64,000 bases of DNA, taken from contig JADIIX010000030.1 in assembly GCA_027604505.1 (NCBI GenBank), forward strand, positions 119,601 to 183,600, read 5' to 3'. Below, piece after piece: positions 10,474 through 22,398 of this stretch (position 1 is the first letter of the stretch; the number at the start of each line of letters is the position of its first letter). A model generated the notes under the pieces. That model did no database searches. It was given only the letters and a program-made list of their open reading frames with translations, and had not been told where the DNA came from. Position numbers and translations under genes: made by a program. The stretch is from Gonapodya sp. JEL0774. Taxonomy: Eukaryota; Monoblepharomycota; Monoblepharidomycetes; Monoblepharidales; Gonapodyaceae.

Positions 10474-13315
10474 ATGCTGATCCATTCAGTACCAGTTGCA
10501 CTGCACGCCCTGCATAACAAGGCAAACCCGCTGTGCCGCTTCTCGCAACCTGCCATGCCGCCGCCCACCGACACATTTCCTGGGCAGTTAAAGCTGCCGA
10601 CTCCACCTGTATCTATGGATCCACCAGCGAAACTTCATAATCCGTTCCTTTCGTCTTCCCCACCCCTAAGCGAGCCCCCTGACGCTACCTCTTCGTTTTT
10701 GTTCTCGGTTGATGCCCTAGGTGGCGTTAACGGCCGGCGTCTTCTTGGACTCACGAAGGGTGTCTCTGTGCCACCGGATGGTGACTCATATTTCGACCGG
10801 ACGCCATTGATACGACCTATCTCGCCCATCTTTGGAGCTTCTTCAACCGAAACTGAGAACTGCCATACCCTTCCAGTCGTGAACTCTATCTTGGCAAGAC
10901 GCAGCTCGGTATCTCAGCAGTGCGCACCTATTCCCAGTTCACCGAACGCCTTAATCTCAATCTCTTCTCTGGCACCATCTTCGTCATCCTCCTCTTCAAC
11001 ATATCTGAATCTGGCATCTGCATCTTCTCCTTCACATAGTTTTGTCCACAAGTCGTCATCGTTGCTGTCTCCTTCTCCATCATCGTCATTTGTTCTGACA
11101 TCTGAACCCCTGGCCCCATTCGGTACCACCTCCGCGCACCCTCCTCTCACTTGGCAACCCGAAAATCAACTCGTTTCTGTCACCTGTGCTACATATGATG
11201 TTCATAATCGGGAATCTCTGCATCAAGTCGTCTCAACTTCGTCGCAATCAGTTGGCAGTGTACCTCCTCCGCTGACCCCACCCCCGAAGTTTCTTAACTA
11301 TGGTCAATCACCACCAAATTTGCCAACTTTTGAAACGCTCTCAGGACCGGTTTCCCCACCCGCCGAAGCACCCTCGTGCGTGGAGTCTCCGGGTTCTTTG
11401 TCTGGAGCCAGTAATGCTCTTCTACACGAGAATGCCGCCGTAAATTCTCAGAATTTTCGGGCGAGCGTGGAAGCACCTGTGCTCGCTGACCTACTGGATA
11501 AACTCGGCAGGGGTTCGACTTCTCTTAAGGCGTCCCCCCCCGATTCGGAAACATCGGATAGCACCGTCTTCGCTTGCGATCACAATTCGCCCATACTTGC
11601 ATCTACTCCACCAAGCCTCACCCCTGTATCACACTCGCGCACCTCTCCTGATGATTTTATATCCGTCGAAGACCTCAACTTCAGGACGAATGTTGTGCCG
11701 AGGCCAGCACTCAGAACGCCCACCCCTGGAAGGAGTCCGAGTCCGAAGTCAGTGAGGTTCTCACCGAGCCTTACCCACGTGAGTTTTTCTTCGGACGAGA
11801 GGCGAATGTATTGCTTGGAGGCTCGATTATTCTCGTCCCCAAGGGCTCATGTGTTTCGTCCTTCATGATTTATCTTGAACGCCGTAGACCCGGCACTTCT
11901 TCCATACCGAAGCCCCTCTTGACGTTTCAAACCCCCTTCAGACCCGCTACTCACTTCGAGCAACAATCCCAATCTCTTGGGGTGCCGTGGTGCGCCTCGA
12001 AGGACTCCGCCTACCGAACTCAAAGTCGGCGCGTTTAGAAGGGTCGATTGTAGTGTGCAATCTGGCGTTTCAAAAGCGCGTCACAGTGAGGTACACGTGT
12101 GACAGTTGGGTTTCGTACCTTGAGGCTGTGGGCTCCTATGTCGGGAAGTGGACTGGCATGGGAGGCGGCGACGAGGTGTTTGGGTTCGACGTGGATCTAG
12201 ACGGATCTTGGCCTCCGGGAAGTGATTCGTTGGATTTGCAGCTAGTCGTGAAGTATGAGGTTGGTGGTGCTGAATACTGGGACAATAATTGCGGGAGGAA
12301 TTATGAGGTCACCGTGGTCAGACGAGTTGTAGAAGACGTCACATTCGAAGCGTGTGCGGCTGCAGATGTAAGGGACTACAGCGAAGGGAGTGGTAGTGCT
12401 AGCTGGGAGAATGGAGAGAGACAGGATACTAAACCAAGTCACCTACTCGAGTACCTTGGACGACCCTCACCTCCAAGAAAACGCAACAGGCGGCACCAAT
12501 CATCAACACGTTCGTCGCTTATGATGAGTGACGAGGAAACTGACACTTCAGACTCCGATGCCGAAGACGATTACTTCGGTCAGGCAGAACAGTTGGCCGC
12601 GGCCGTTGGAGACCACGCGAATCTCTCTCTACTGGATGCACCAAGAACCATTGATGATGGCAAGGGTATGAGTGGGCACAAGCAAGGAAGGCGTGCCTCT
12701 ATGCATCCGCATGGGGTGGTGAATGGTCGAATTGCCCTTCACCACCCCCGGCCTGTGTCGCCAACGCATCCAGTACCGGACTTTGAGGTGAAAGTGAATG
12801 GCTCGTCAGAATACCTGACAAGCTTTGGTTTGGTAGCACCGTCACCTGCATCTGCCTCGGGATCGTCCTCACCAAAACTTGCAGATAAGCCAGTGAGCCC
12901 GGTACCGAGTAAGGCAGGCGCAATCGAGGATTCTCCATTTTTTGGCGCGTGGTCACACGATGCGACTGCGTCAGTGACAGGAATTGAACCGTACCCAATA
13001 GCTCCTGTCTCCCTACCCATCACGAAAAAGAAAATTGGCGTGGTCGTTCCTCGACCCGCGCCTGCGGCTCCAGGAAGTACTCAGTACACAACGTCCACAG
13101 GATATCGCCTCAGCTTGTCTTGGGCACCGGACCCAACTTACATGTACTCTGGGATGCGAATGACTACCTCTATGACGACGCAGGGGGACCCTCTGGGAAA
13201 CTCAGGAAGTCGGCCAATCAGTCCAGGAAACAGACCTGGGGTTATTGGCGGGAGTCAACGCTATGGTAGCCCATATTCCAGTGGATTATATGCATCAGAC
13301 GTATCTTGGGCATAA
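10474..13315 (+). CDS. Protein phosphatase 1 glycogen-targeting subunit with RVxF motif and CBM21 domain
   Basis: Exons (to 11778) and 11888-13315 join in phase 0; 910 residues from the first in-frame ATG at 10474 (10555 is an alternative start). The N-terminal 400 residues are Ser/Pro-rich. A PP1-docking motif KSVRF (RVxF type) lies at about 11747-11761, followed by a CBM21 domain at about residues 460-580, recognisable from VVRLEGLRL, CNLAFQKRVTVRYTCDSW, YLEAVGSYV and WDNNCGRNYEV (WDNNxGxNY signature). This is the layout of Gac1/PPP1R3 proteins, which bring PP1/Glc7 to glycogen and activate glycogen synthase. The long C-terminal tail after 580 is low complexity. Convergent with XRN1, 92 bp apart. 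Confidence 0.88.
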
Positions 13316-13407
13316 GCTCTGTTCATTTTTGTTCATATTGTGGTTCTGCAGTAGCATTTAGTACATCATCACATCTCCATGGCATTGTCTTCATGCAGTC
13401 TTCAATA

Positions 13408-16400
13408 TCAAAAATAGCTTCCACCGCGACCACCTCTCCGAACTTGAGGTTTTCCACGACCTCCGTTGAAGCTACTCTCACCGGTGATTTGCGCTGGGCG
13501 GGGGCGAGGTGGTCCGTAGCCCCGTCCGCCCCTGTAGACATAATGATTATCAGAATTATCAGAAGGGTACATCGTCCGAGATTCAGCTGCAGTTGAGGGA
13601 ACGACAGGTAGGGTTCCCGGATGGTGCTCAATAGGTCCTTGGCTCCACGCCCCATTTAATGGAGGGTTCCCGGGCAATGGTGCCAGTGGCTGGCTATGAT
13701 ATGACCCAGCACGATCACCTCCGGTATTGTGCAGTTGCCCATGCGGAATCGACTTCCGCAATTGAGAGGCTTGGTTGATTGGCAGCAACGTTGCGAGATT
13801 TTCCGAGGAGACTGGCGGTTGGCGGTTCAATAAATTGATGAGGGTAGAGTAGTGAACCTTCGCTCTTCGAATTCGAGAAGATCTATCGGCAATGGATCGC
13901 GCTTGAACATCAACAGAACTAGCATAGCGGATCGCGTCAGACAACACACACTTTCCTGGTGTTGCGCTGCTGCTCTCAAAAAACATGTCGAACACAACAT
14001 CGACAAGTTTGTTCTTCACCCCAACAACCGTCCCCTTCATTCCAACTGGCACACTTCCTGTTTCATCAGCGAAGACGACACGATCCCCCAAAGAGAACGA
14101 CTGGTTAGTTAGCCGCTCCGTAGAACTGCTTGGTTTCAAGAGCGCCTCAGGTTCAGCTTCGATGAGTTCTGTACACTTTGTCTGACAAGCATTCACTCTA
14201 TTCCGCTTACCTGACGAGGGACGCCCTTCACAGTCACAAACTTTGGTGGGTTCGCGGCAGCTGCATTCACATATTCATCTGCAGCGTCCTCAATCCTCTT
14301 GATATAGTCCTGCGGTTTGTAAATGACATAAACTCTCAGAGTAGGCCGAGTCATACGAAAATGTTCGCACTCACCGCTGTTAAGGATTCCGAGTCCAGAT
14401 CCACCAATTCGAAACTAGAAGCGACTTCTTTCAACCAAATTTTAAGTCTCGAAAGTTGGATACCGCTTGGGTCATTTGGGAAGAAGTCGGACCACTCAAA
14501 ATTATCTCTCTGTTTTCTGTCCACGACAACAAGAATCTGGGGAAATTGCTCCTGTTGATGTAAGTTGCGTAAGAATCGCTCTGGTATCTCTCAAAAACGT
14601 GTTGGGAAGGGGATGGGATACCTTATAGGACTTGATCAAATCGACGGCCTTCTTGCTGAATTCCCACTGTTCGCCTTTTCGGGTATACCCTAATACTTTT
14701 TTCTGTTTTGCTTCAAATTTCATATTCAGGCCGATGTTTAGCTTATCTCCGGATCCTCCAATCATCACGAAAAGGCTTGCGGTGATCTTCGAAATGGTAA
14801 GTGGCTTCAAGCCAAGCTCACTCGCAACTTGCCAGCTCGGCTTGTAGTTTTGAGAGTTCAAGTATTCTTGAGTGAGAGTAAATCCAAATGGAGGTGGATG
14901 CTCCAAATCCGGTTCCGGGCGCTGTGCGGAAGTACTTGTGAAGAAAACCAAACCCAAATGGTCATGTACGGCAGTTCTCACTTGCAGTCGAATCGTCAAC
15001 AACTCCTTTTCTGATTGATGACCCGTCACCTCGCACAAGGATCCATAAGCCGAAACTCCCAAGAAGAAGACTCGTGATCCAACAGGAAAGTCTACCGAGA
15101 CATGTCGCGCAGGTTGTTCCTAAAATCCAACGAATCAACGAATAGCCTTCAAATTTGCTGAACATAAAGTCTATCCACCGTGTATCGGGTATCCTCGCAC
15201 TCTACAGTATCCACGATGGTCTGGACTGCAAATGCTCCCTCCTGTCCCGGATCAGAGTAGTACTTGACCACCGACCCATCATCCATGTGTCGCATTCCTA
15301 GAAAATTGACATAGAATCTTCGTGGTGGTGCTTGGGACAGCATCTTGACATGAAGAAATTGGCCCACCTTGAAGGAGCCTCACTCGCACTATAGCCTCCA
15401 CTGGACCGACAATCACAGCAAAACGCTTGCTATAATCTCCCTCAATCTGATGTGCTTCCTTTTGAAACCGCAAAAGTTGATCCTCTGAATGGGGACTTTT
15501 GACAACAGCCCCTATGCCGGCACCATTGTTGGACACGGTGTAGACGAAAAATTCATCAACAACCGACGTAGCGAGTGCTTCAATTAAAAATGGCCACCCT
15601 AGCACAGTGAATTTGCGTTGGAGTAAACGTAATTCTTCTGCAGGGCTCCGCGAACTCACCAACGAACACCCGACTCCCAATCATTTGGAGCGCAATCTCT
15701 TCAGGGGACACGTTGTCAAATCGATTTATTAGAGTCAAGATCATTGATTCATTCCTATTTTGTGGAAGGAGGTAAGCAAGAAACAAAAGTAATAGCAACT
15801 GCAACAACAGTTTCTAAACATACGCACCGCGAGTCCATTTCAAACACTCTGACCGAGTGAAATCCGAGGGCACCAGTGATTGGAAGGGTGTCAAGACTAG
15901 GAAAACCTGCTTGCGCTCGGATCCCCAATCGAGTGTTGGAGAGTAGGCCACGAACAAACCCCCGTTCACCCAGAATGGGCAGGTTAAATTGCGACATGAC
16001 CGTATGACAATTCACAACATCTTTGCGAAATTGATCCGTAACTTGGGGTATTCAATGGGTGAATGAAAATCGCACAAACCTCTGAATACACCCGGAAGAG
16101 GTGATGGATAGGTGGTACTGCGGTCTTCTTGGTGACGAAAATGCCAAGAATTGCCGTAGCTGTTTCTAGCGCGTTCGGACTGTGTAAGTTGTTTTTCGCG
16201 AGCTTGGAGAACAACAGATCGCTTTTGCTACTATCGCGGGAAAGCAAGCTCTTCTCGATAAACGTACGCTTCATAGCTGCCCACAGTCGCTTTTCATCAA
16301 TAAAGGGAATTTTGACAATCGCCTCCCAGCCGTTTTTCTTGCCATTAAGATCTGTCTCGAATTCAGATGGATAGAAGTCGTGTATTGGTGACCGGAAGTC

Positions 16401-18800
16401 GGTCATGAGGTCCTAGAGAAACAAATAGTGAGTTCGATTTTAACGTCAAACAGGAGTACCTGAATTCACAAGCGTTAAACATACCCGGTAGCACTCTGGT
16501 ACCAGCGCCTGACTTGCCGCGGGAAGAACACCCATCAGCTGCTCAAACGGCTTGAAAGGAGTTCCTATCTCAAAATGGAATGTGAATCCGGCAATCTCAG
16601 TGATATCTAACATGGAAAAAGTTCAGCCTATTTTACGGTTTAAGACTTGAGCGAGGCCATATACCAGTGATCATTGGGGTGTAGTAATATGGGTAAAACC
16701 AGCCCCATGAAATTACCCCACTGTAATAGTAATGGAGTACCCATCTGTCCAACATTAATAACGCCACTGGTGAGCCTTCATCATCGCGCGAGACCAAGGA
16801 CATCTTCACATACTGGATTCCCTCGATGTAGTGATAAATGAGAGTCTTCATTTGTTCTGAGCCATACTCGATACTCATTTTCTCCTAACACGACGTAGCA
16901 CACAGTGGAAGAATGAAACCGCAGAAGGTAGTTCGATGACGATAACGTGCGCGCCTCACCTTATAGTATGTTTTCTTCCAATCGCGGAACTCTTGCTCAA
17001 GGCGTTCTTGGATCTCCTTCTCCTTTTCATCCGCAAGTTCGTCCTCCTCTCTCACAGTGACTTTGTCCCAGCGTTTCAGTACACGAGATCTCGCAACGCC
17101 ACTCTCTTCGTCAGAGTCATCCTCGTCTGAGTCCCAATCAACCATCATTTGTCGAGTGTTGTGAGGCCCAACCTCGTACGAGTGATTTAGACCCAACTCC
17201 TTTGCAAGTCGGGCAATAAATGCTCTATCACGCGCTGGCAGCGATGGTTGAAATGCAAGTCTATCTGTGACTGAATGTCGGTCAACGAATCCCTTTATGT
17301 TTTCAAATATATCCTTCTGAGTGGGCGTCATTGCTGGAAAGATGGGATGCAATCAGATTCCAAACAAGCAAATGCGCGGATCGCAGTCATACATTCTCCA
17401 TTCAAACCTTGCTTGGCATCCATGCGATTTGGCTGTTGCCGAGCTTTCGCCGCTAGCCATTTCAAATCTGTTCGCTCAGATTGAAAATGTTGGCGTTCAA
17501 AATCCCCGAGTTCCACAATAAGTTTCTGCAGAAGTTCAAGGTTCAAAATTCCGGAGTCATGCAAGTATGTAGTTCCCTGGGGCAGAACTCGCTTGTAAGC
17601 ATCAAACAAGATGTTCAAAGCCCCCTCTCTGATATGCAAGTTCGGTAGATTGGGGAGAAAATCATTGCCAACAAAGTAACACATGAGAATGAAATCGTCA
17701 ATAATACGCTCAAGATCGTATCGGAATGGGAGCGTTTGATTCAACTCCAAAAACTCTAGGTTCAGATATTCCCTCATGAGCGACAGGTGTAGAAGGTAGA
17801 ACTCCTGTGCATCAGACTTCGTAGAGGCTCGTTTGCGACTAAATGTGACTTTCTCTCTGAGAAGTGCAAAATGAGGCTCGTGAGTGAGGAGACCGAGCAT
17901 AATTAAGTCCGCATCAAGTCCGTATACGCAGTGCCGAGTATTATGCTCATAATCAGGGGAGGACTTGGCAAGGCGAAGGTATTCCATGATTTTATGCTCC
18001 CCTTCTCCAGGTACCTGGCTTGAAACTAGGGTCAAACATCTTCTGCGGGAACCTAAAGGTCACTCACATCGTGTCCTGACAGAATCACCTCTACACCCTT
18101 CCATTTTGGATCTTCTGAGACTCTTACATTAGCATACCACTTCAGTTGTTCTGAGAGTTTGGTCATGAATAATGTTCCAGGTGTGATTGAGTTACTATCA
18201 AAAGGATCGGAGTCAGGCAGTGTTTGCCCCTTTGAAAGTGCCTTTTCTCTAAGCTCCTGAGCTTCTCTGGCCGTTTGGAATCGACGAGCACGTTGCTGAT
18301 TGATTTTCGCCCTTGGAGCTACCCCGTCGACTGCCATGAAGAGCAATTTCCTGGGCTTAATCGTGTTGAATAGGTTATCAACGTAGTCAAAGATGTTCTG
18401 GTAGATCTCCTGCTCGGTGATGCGGAAATGGGCGTCTCCGTCATTCGGGTGAGAACAAGGATGTATAATCCCATTCATGTCAAGATAAAGATTGTCTAGA
18501 GGAAGAGCTGCCGGTGTCAAAAGCAGACCTTTGCAGTAATGCGTCTTGCTGCTCACCAAATTCTGGTATGCGGTTCTCTTGAATGAGCTGGGAGCAAAGG
18601 GGATAGCGTTCGCTGATCCATCTGGTGGAAAATCAGTGTCACGACAACAGTCTGAACGTTCATATGTGGACTTGAAAGACTCATGAGCACGCTCTGTGTT
18701 TCATTCACCGAAAGAATTTTGGAATGCCTGTTCGAACAGAAACAAATCTACTGAACTGCGGGACGTGTCACTCTCACAGAGAATCTCAAGACGTACCCAT
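13408..18800 (-). CDS. XRN1: 5'-3' exoribonuclease XRN1
   Basis: At least fifteen exons. The first coding segments are 18800-18797 (ATGG) and 18727-18709, followed by 18621-18557, 18495-18068, 18014-17393, 17333-16960, 16884-16665, 16606-16485, 16412-16076, 16041-15828, 15754-15660 and 15637 onward; all join in phase. Catalytic motifs: NLYLDMNGIIHP, LLFMAVDGVAPRAK, VPGEGEHKIMEYL, YGLDADLIMLGL and VGNDFLPNLP, giving the acidic metal-binding set. The Xrn1-specific C-terminal half is present, with SH3-like segments (RVFFLGVSAYGSLCEV, FSLGDRVVFADETGSVP), and the protein ends in an RGG-rich tail (RRGGRGGSYF). XRN1 degrades decapped mRNA and 3' fragments in the cytoplasm. Exon ends between 15400 and 15350 and near 14205 are uncertain: phase works at 15400 only with a 49-nt intron. 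The gene starts about 120 bp after the DPH5 stop. Confidence 0.93.
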
Positions 18801-18922
18801 TCTCTAACTGCCTCTGATCTTCCGGTATGCTTCCGAATTGGAAAATCTGACAAGTTCCGTCAAGATACTGGTGGCCGAAAGAGATGAAATGAGTATATTG
18901 GTTTGAGATTTTGTACATAGTG

Positions 18923-20098
18923 TCAGAGAGCTCGCTCAACATTGCTACGGAATATTGCACGGTCAATAGCAAATGTTTCCACCAAATCGATCTCCAGGGG
19001 GTGCATTTGACCGGGAATAACAAGAGAGTGTAATGGCGCCCCGAACTCTACATCACGAAGTTGTTCCAAAGTACCAACAACGATTTTTGCATCCACCGAA
19101 CCAACTCTCGCAAGTCCAACTCCAATGGTTGTACCACTATAAACTGAAAGTACCCACAGAAATCCGGTAAAATACACACTGTCACAATGCAGCATGTAGT
19201 CAACGGAGGACCCACCATTCCCTTTGCGACGAGTTTCGACTTCCAGAAGCTGATCAATTGCCTGATTAACAGTCATAAATCTAGGTGATTCATATACTTT
19301 CCGACCACTTTTGACTCTTTTCCTATCAGTTCTTGTAGATTGTTAAGACGAAGGGAAACCCACCGTGCAAGGCTCTCGAGAGTCGGCTCTTTCACTTTGA
19401 TATCTAATAATCATTAGAAATACTGTCATCAGTCGCGTTTCCATCATGAGCAGGCAACTTTGCAGTACCAAGAAGGCAGAGTGTGTGCATCCCATTTGTG
19501 CGATTGATTTTGACTTTGTCGTAAAAGCTGTCCGGCCTCCATGTATCGGTAAAGTAGGGAATCGAGACAGCCATTCCATAATTGTACAATTGAAGTCCGG
19601 AAACCCCGACAGCATTCAAAATTGATGCATTGTGGATCGACTGAACCTGGATCCCGCGCTCTTTTGCCCGCAACACGAGATCTGTGTGAGTTGTGGCACT
19701 AAGAGAGCATGAAAGCGTGGTGTAACAAAGTCTATCATCGCAGTTGCGCTCCTTTGTCCATCTCACCCGTAAGGATCCCCCACCACGAGGAACGAAACGT
19801 TCACCACATCGGCATCCTTCAAAATGGAGTCTGCCTCCGATTCCACCATCTCACGGTCCGCAACAATGAGCTTCTTCCCATAGAACTCTTCCTGGACATG
19901 AATCAGCGAGCATTATGGGTTCCTATGTTTCTGAAGGTGTAGAGCTCGATGCACACCTACCAACTTTCCCGTCCCCACAAGCAGGAGACTGGTGTACGCT
20001 TCCAGGTACACTCGCTCCGACGACTTGACAGCCTCTAGACCTTTGATGCTGATGTCTTTCTCATCGGCGAGGCCCAGACCAACCAGATAAAGTACCAT
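18923..20098 (-). CDS. DPH5: Diphthine methyl ester synthase DPH5
   Basis: The protein begins [20 protein letters not shown] and continues [14 protein letters not shown]; this S-adenosylmethionine-binding start is characteristic of DPH5. Later exons give [71 protein letters not shown] and [15 protein letters not shown]. Five exons joined by short introns cover the family's usual length (about 285 residues). The enzyme methylates the modified histidine of eEF2 in diphthamide biosynthesis in the cytosol. It shares a 93-bp divergent promoter with mL40. XRN1 follows on the same strand. Confidence 0.95.
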
Positions 20099-20191
20099 GG
20101 TGGTGCGGAATGTGTTTGCTGCGGTCACCAAGAAACAACTGAAGACCACGGATAAGATAAATCCAAAATCTCCCCTCACATACATCACAGC
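20099..20191. promoter_or_regulatory. Short bidirectional promoter between DPH5 and mL40
   Basis: Only 93 bp separate the divergent start codons, so both transcription starts must lie in this interval or inside the leaders. No TATA box or named motif was identified. Confidence 0.5.
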
Positions 20192-20650
20192 ATGTCACTC
20201 AGGCGGATTCCCGAACGCGTCGTCCCCTCACCCCCATTTTCCCTCATGTGCTCTTTGAGAACATATGCGACCAAGCGTGAAATTCCCCCCTCCCGAACAG
20301 TTCAGAACATCAACGACCCACGGCTCGCCCTCATAAAGTCGATTCTCTACGACAAGGAGACTCAAGCGGATACCACCGCTGCTTCTTTCACAAGACCTCA
20401 AAACAGTGACAAGGTGGAGATTGTGGAAAGGGCTTGGAAAATCGTGCAGCAAAGAAGGAAGGAGAGGGAGCAAGATGATTTGAGACGGAAATACTATGCG
20501 ATGCGGGCGGCAACGGAAGAGTTAGAGAGAACGGATCCTAGATTGTTTAGAGGGGCGACGGAAACGTCGGCAGAAGGTTCCGACGAGGACACTGTTACAA
20601 CATTTGCAGGCGGTATTCGCGTAGCGACAGATACTCCACCAACTTCCTGA
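20192..20650 (+). CDS. MRPL28: Mitochondrial large-subunit ribosomal protein mL40 (MRPL28 family)
   Basis: Single exon, 152 residues. A basic N-terminus ([12 protein letters not shown], with a second Met at FSLMCSL) looks like a mitochondrial presequence. The mL40 core is seen as [13 protein letters not shown], then [13 protein letters not shown], the charged helix [19 protein letters not shown] and RLFRGA. It is a protein of the mitochondrial large ribosomal subunit. Start could be 20192 or the Met at 20246. It is divergent from DPH5 and convergent with the enoyl-CoA hydratase gene, whose stop is 50 bp away. Confidence 0.85.
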   Translation: MSLRRIPERVVPSPPFSLMCSLRTYATKREIPPSRTVQNINDPRLALIKSILYDKETQADTTAASFTRPQNSDKVEIVERAWKIVQQRRKEREQDDLRRKYYAMRAATEELERTDPRLFRGATETSAEGSDEDTVTTFAGGIRVATDTPPTS

Positions 20651-20699
20651 GTTCTCGTGTATGGAAATTACCAACGGAGCACTTCAATTCAATAACTAT

Positions 20700-22065
20700 C
20701 TACAATCCTTTGTACACGGGGGGTCTCTTTTCGGCCATTGCTTTCAATCCCTCCAATCGATCCTCGGTTGGGATGACTTCGTTGTAACAACGCTGTTCAA
20801 TCTTCAGCCCAGTCGCTCTGTATCGAAGAATTCACGAATGGCAAGGGTCACAGACCGAAATTCGAAAAACAACGAAAGAAAAGCAAATGTAAACTCTCAC
20901 AAATCAATAGAGCCTCCGAGGTTGATAGCAGCCTTCGCAGCACGCAAGGCAACAGGCCCTAATGGTTGCTTTTGAAGCAAGAACGCATAAAAGAACACAA
21001 GTCTTGATTTGCATACCTGCAGCGAGTATTTCCGTGGCGATCTCCAATGCCTTGGCATAAGCATCTTCGACAGCGTGGTTAGCAATTCCCCATTGGACTG
21101 CTGTGGTAGCATCTAACACTCTTCCCGTGAAAATGAGCTCTTTAGACTTCGAAATGCCGATCAGTCTCGATAGACGTTGAGTGCCACCAGCTCCGGGAAT
21201 GATTGCGAGCTTTGTTTCCGGAAGCCCCAGCTGCAAAGGAGATATATGTAGATGATCTCTGAGTCGTCACAGAAACTTCCTAGTAGCAGTGAACTTACAC
21301 GGGCTCCTTTTCCAGCTGTCCGGATATCAGTACAGAGGGCTAGCTCAAGTCCTGCGAAGTGTTAACCTTGAGTGTCTCAAGAGTGTTCGAAATGTTTAAC
21401 ATCAACGAGGTGTATCTCACCACCACCCAAGGCCGCACCTAAATAGATTTTAAGATACGAAGTAAGTATAAGATAGAGCTGAGCCTCAGTGACGTTAGTT
21501 ACCATCCACAGCTGCAAGCGTGGGTTGGGGCAGACTTTCCAACTTCGTGAAAGATTCTCTTAGTTTATCAACAAAAATACCGACTTCTGCTTGGGGCATT
21601 TTGAGTCGCTCCTTCAAATCCGCACCTATTGTATGATGTGCAAATCAACAAACCTTTGGTATTGGAAGCACAATCAACACCATTCTCTTACCAGCAGAAA
21701 ACACTCCAGGCACAAGACTACGTAAGATTACCACTCGCGCTGCCGAATCACTTTTGACAATGTCCAGAGTATCTGAGAACTCTGCGAGCATTTGCCTTGA
21801 GAATGCGTTCTTCACCCGCGGTCGATTGAGGGATATTACTCGGATACCTTAAAGATGGAGCATCGTATTCGCAACAGGTCCGAATCAGAGTATGCTCTAA
21901 CGAATTACCTTGGTGCATGCCTTCCAACTCCTCTAATCTGATCAAGTTTTCGGGATTGTTGTTAACTGCAACCGAAAGGTATCTAAAAGGAAGTCCCGAT
22001 GAAGATGGTGCTGGGACCAGTCGAGAAATACGGTGAAGTCGTTGACTGAGAGGATAGGCGCACAT
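20700..22065 (-). CDS. Mitochondrial enoyl-CoA hydratase/isomerase (AUH/methylglutaconyl-CoA hydratase-like)
   Basis: At least seven short exons. The first encodes a basic, Arg-containing presequence ([16 protein letters not shown]). The crotonase fold follows: [26 protein letters not shown] (oxyanion-hole region), [18 protein letters not shown] with one catalytic Glu, and [20 protein letters not shown] with the second Glu. The C-terminus, [20 protein letters not shown] then [18 protein letters not shown], fits AUH (leucine breakdown, 3-methylglutaconyl-CoA hydratase) better than short-chain ECHS1. Both catalytic glutamates are present. Exons separate LPETK, GGGLEL and SAGADL segments; exact boundaries were not all resolved. 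Confidence 0.88.
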
Positions 22066-22398
22066 TATCAGAGTGGAGCAGTGGGAGCAGAACGGCTATT
22101 TAGTCAGGCGGCAACCGCCGCACACACACACGCCAGACACCCATCGGCAAGCGGAGTGATTCTCAAACATTCCCTGCCAGTAAGCCTTCGGAGACCCTTT
22201 CTTGCAATTTTCAAGCGGGGTTTAATAATGTACCTGAAAATTAATAATGATGCCCTACAATGTCATGACAGATTTCAACAACGAGCAGCCGATGACAGTT
22301 ATTGTAGAAACGCTACAGCATTTTGAAGGACGTTCATTAATGTAATTTGCTGACATGTTCTGTGGAAGTCGAAGATGTCAGGTTGTGCGGCTTCGTGA
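22066..22398. other. Divergent intergenic region, no gene seen
   Basis: 333 bp between the hydratase start (-) and the PPP1R21-like start (+). Presumed promoters for both; it includes a short run of CA repeats near 22115-22128. No other feature is supported. Confidence 0.5.
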
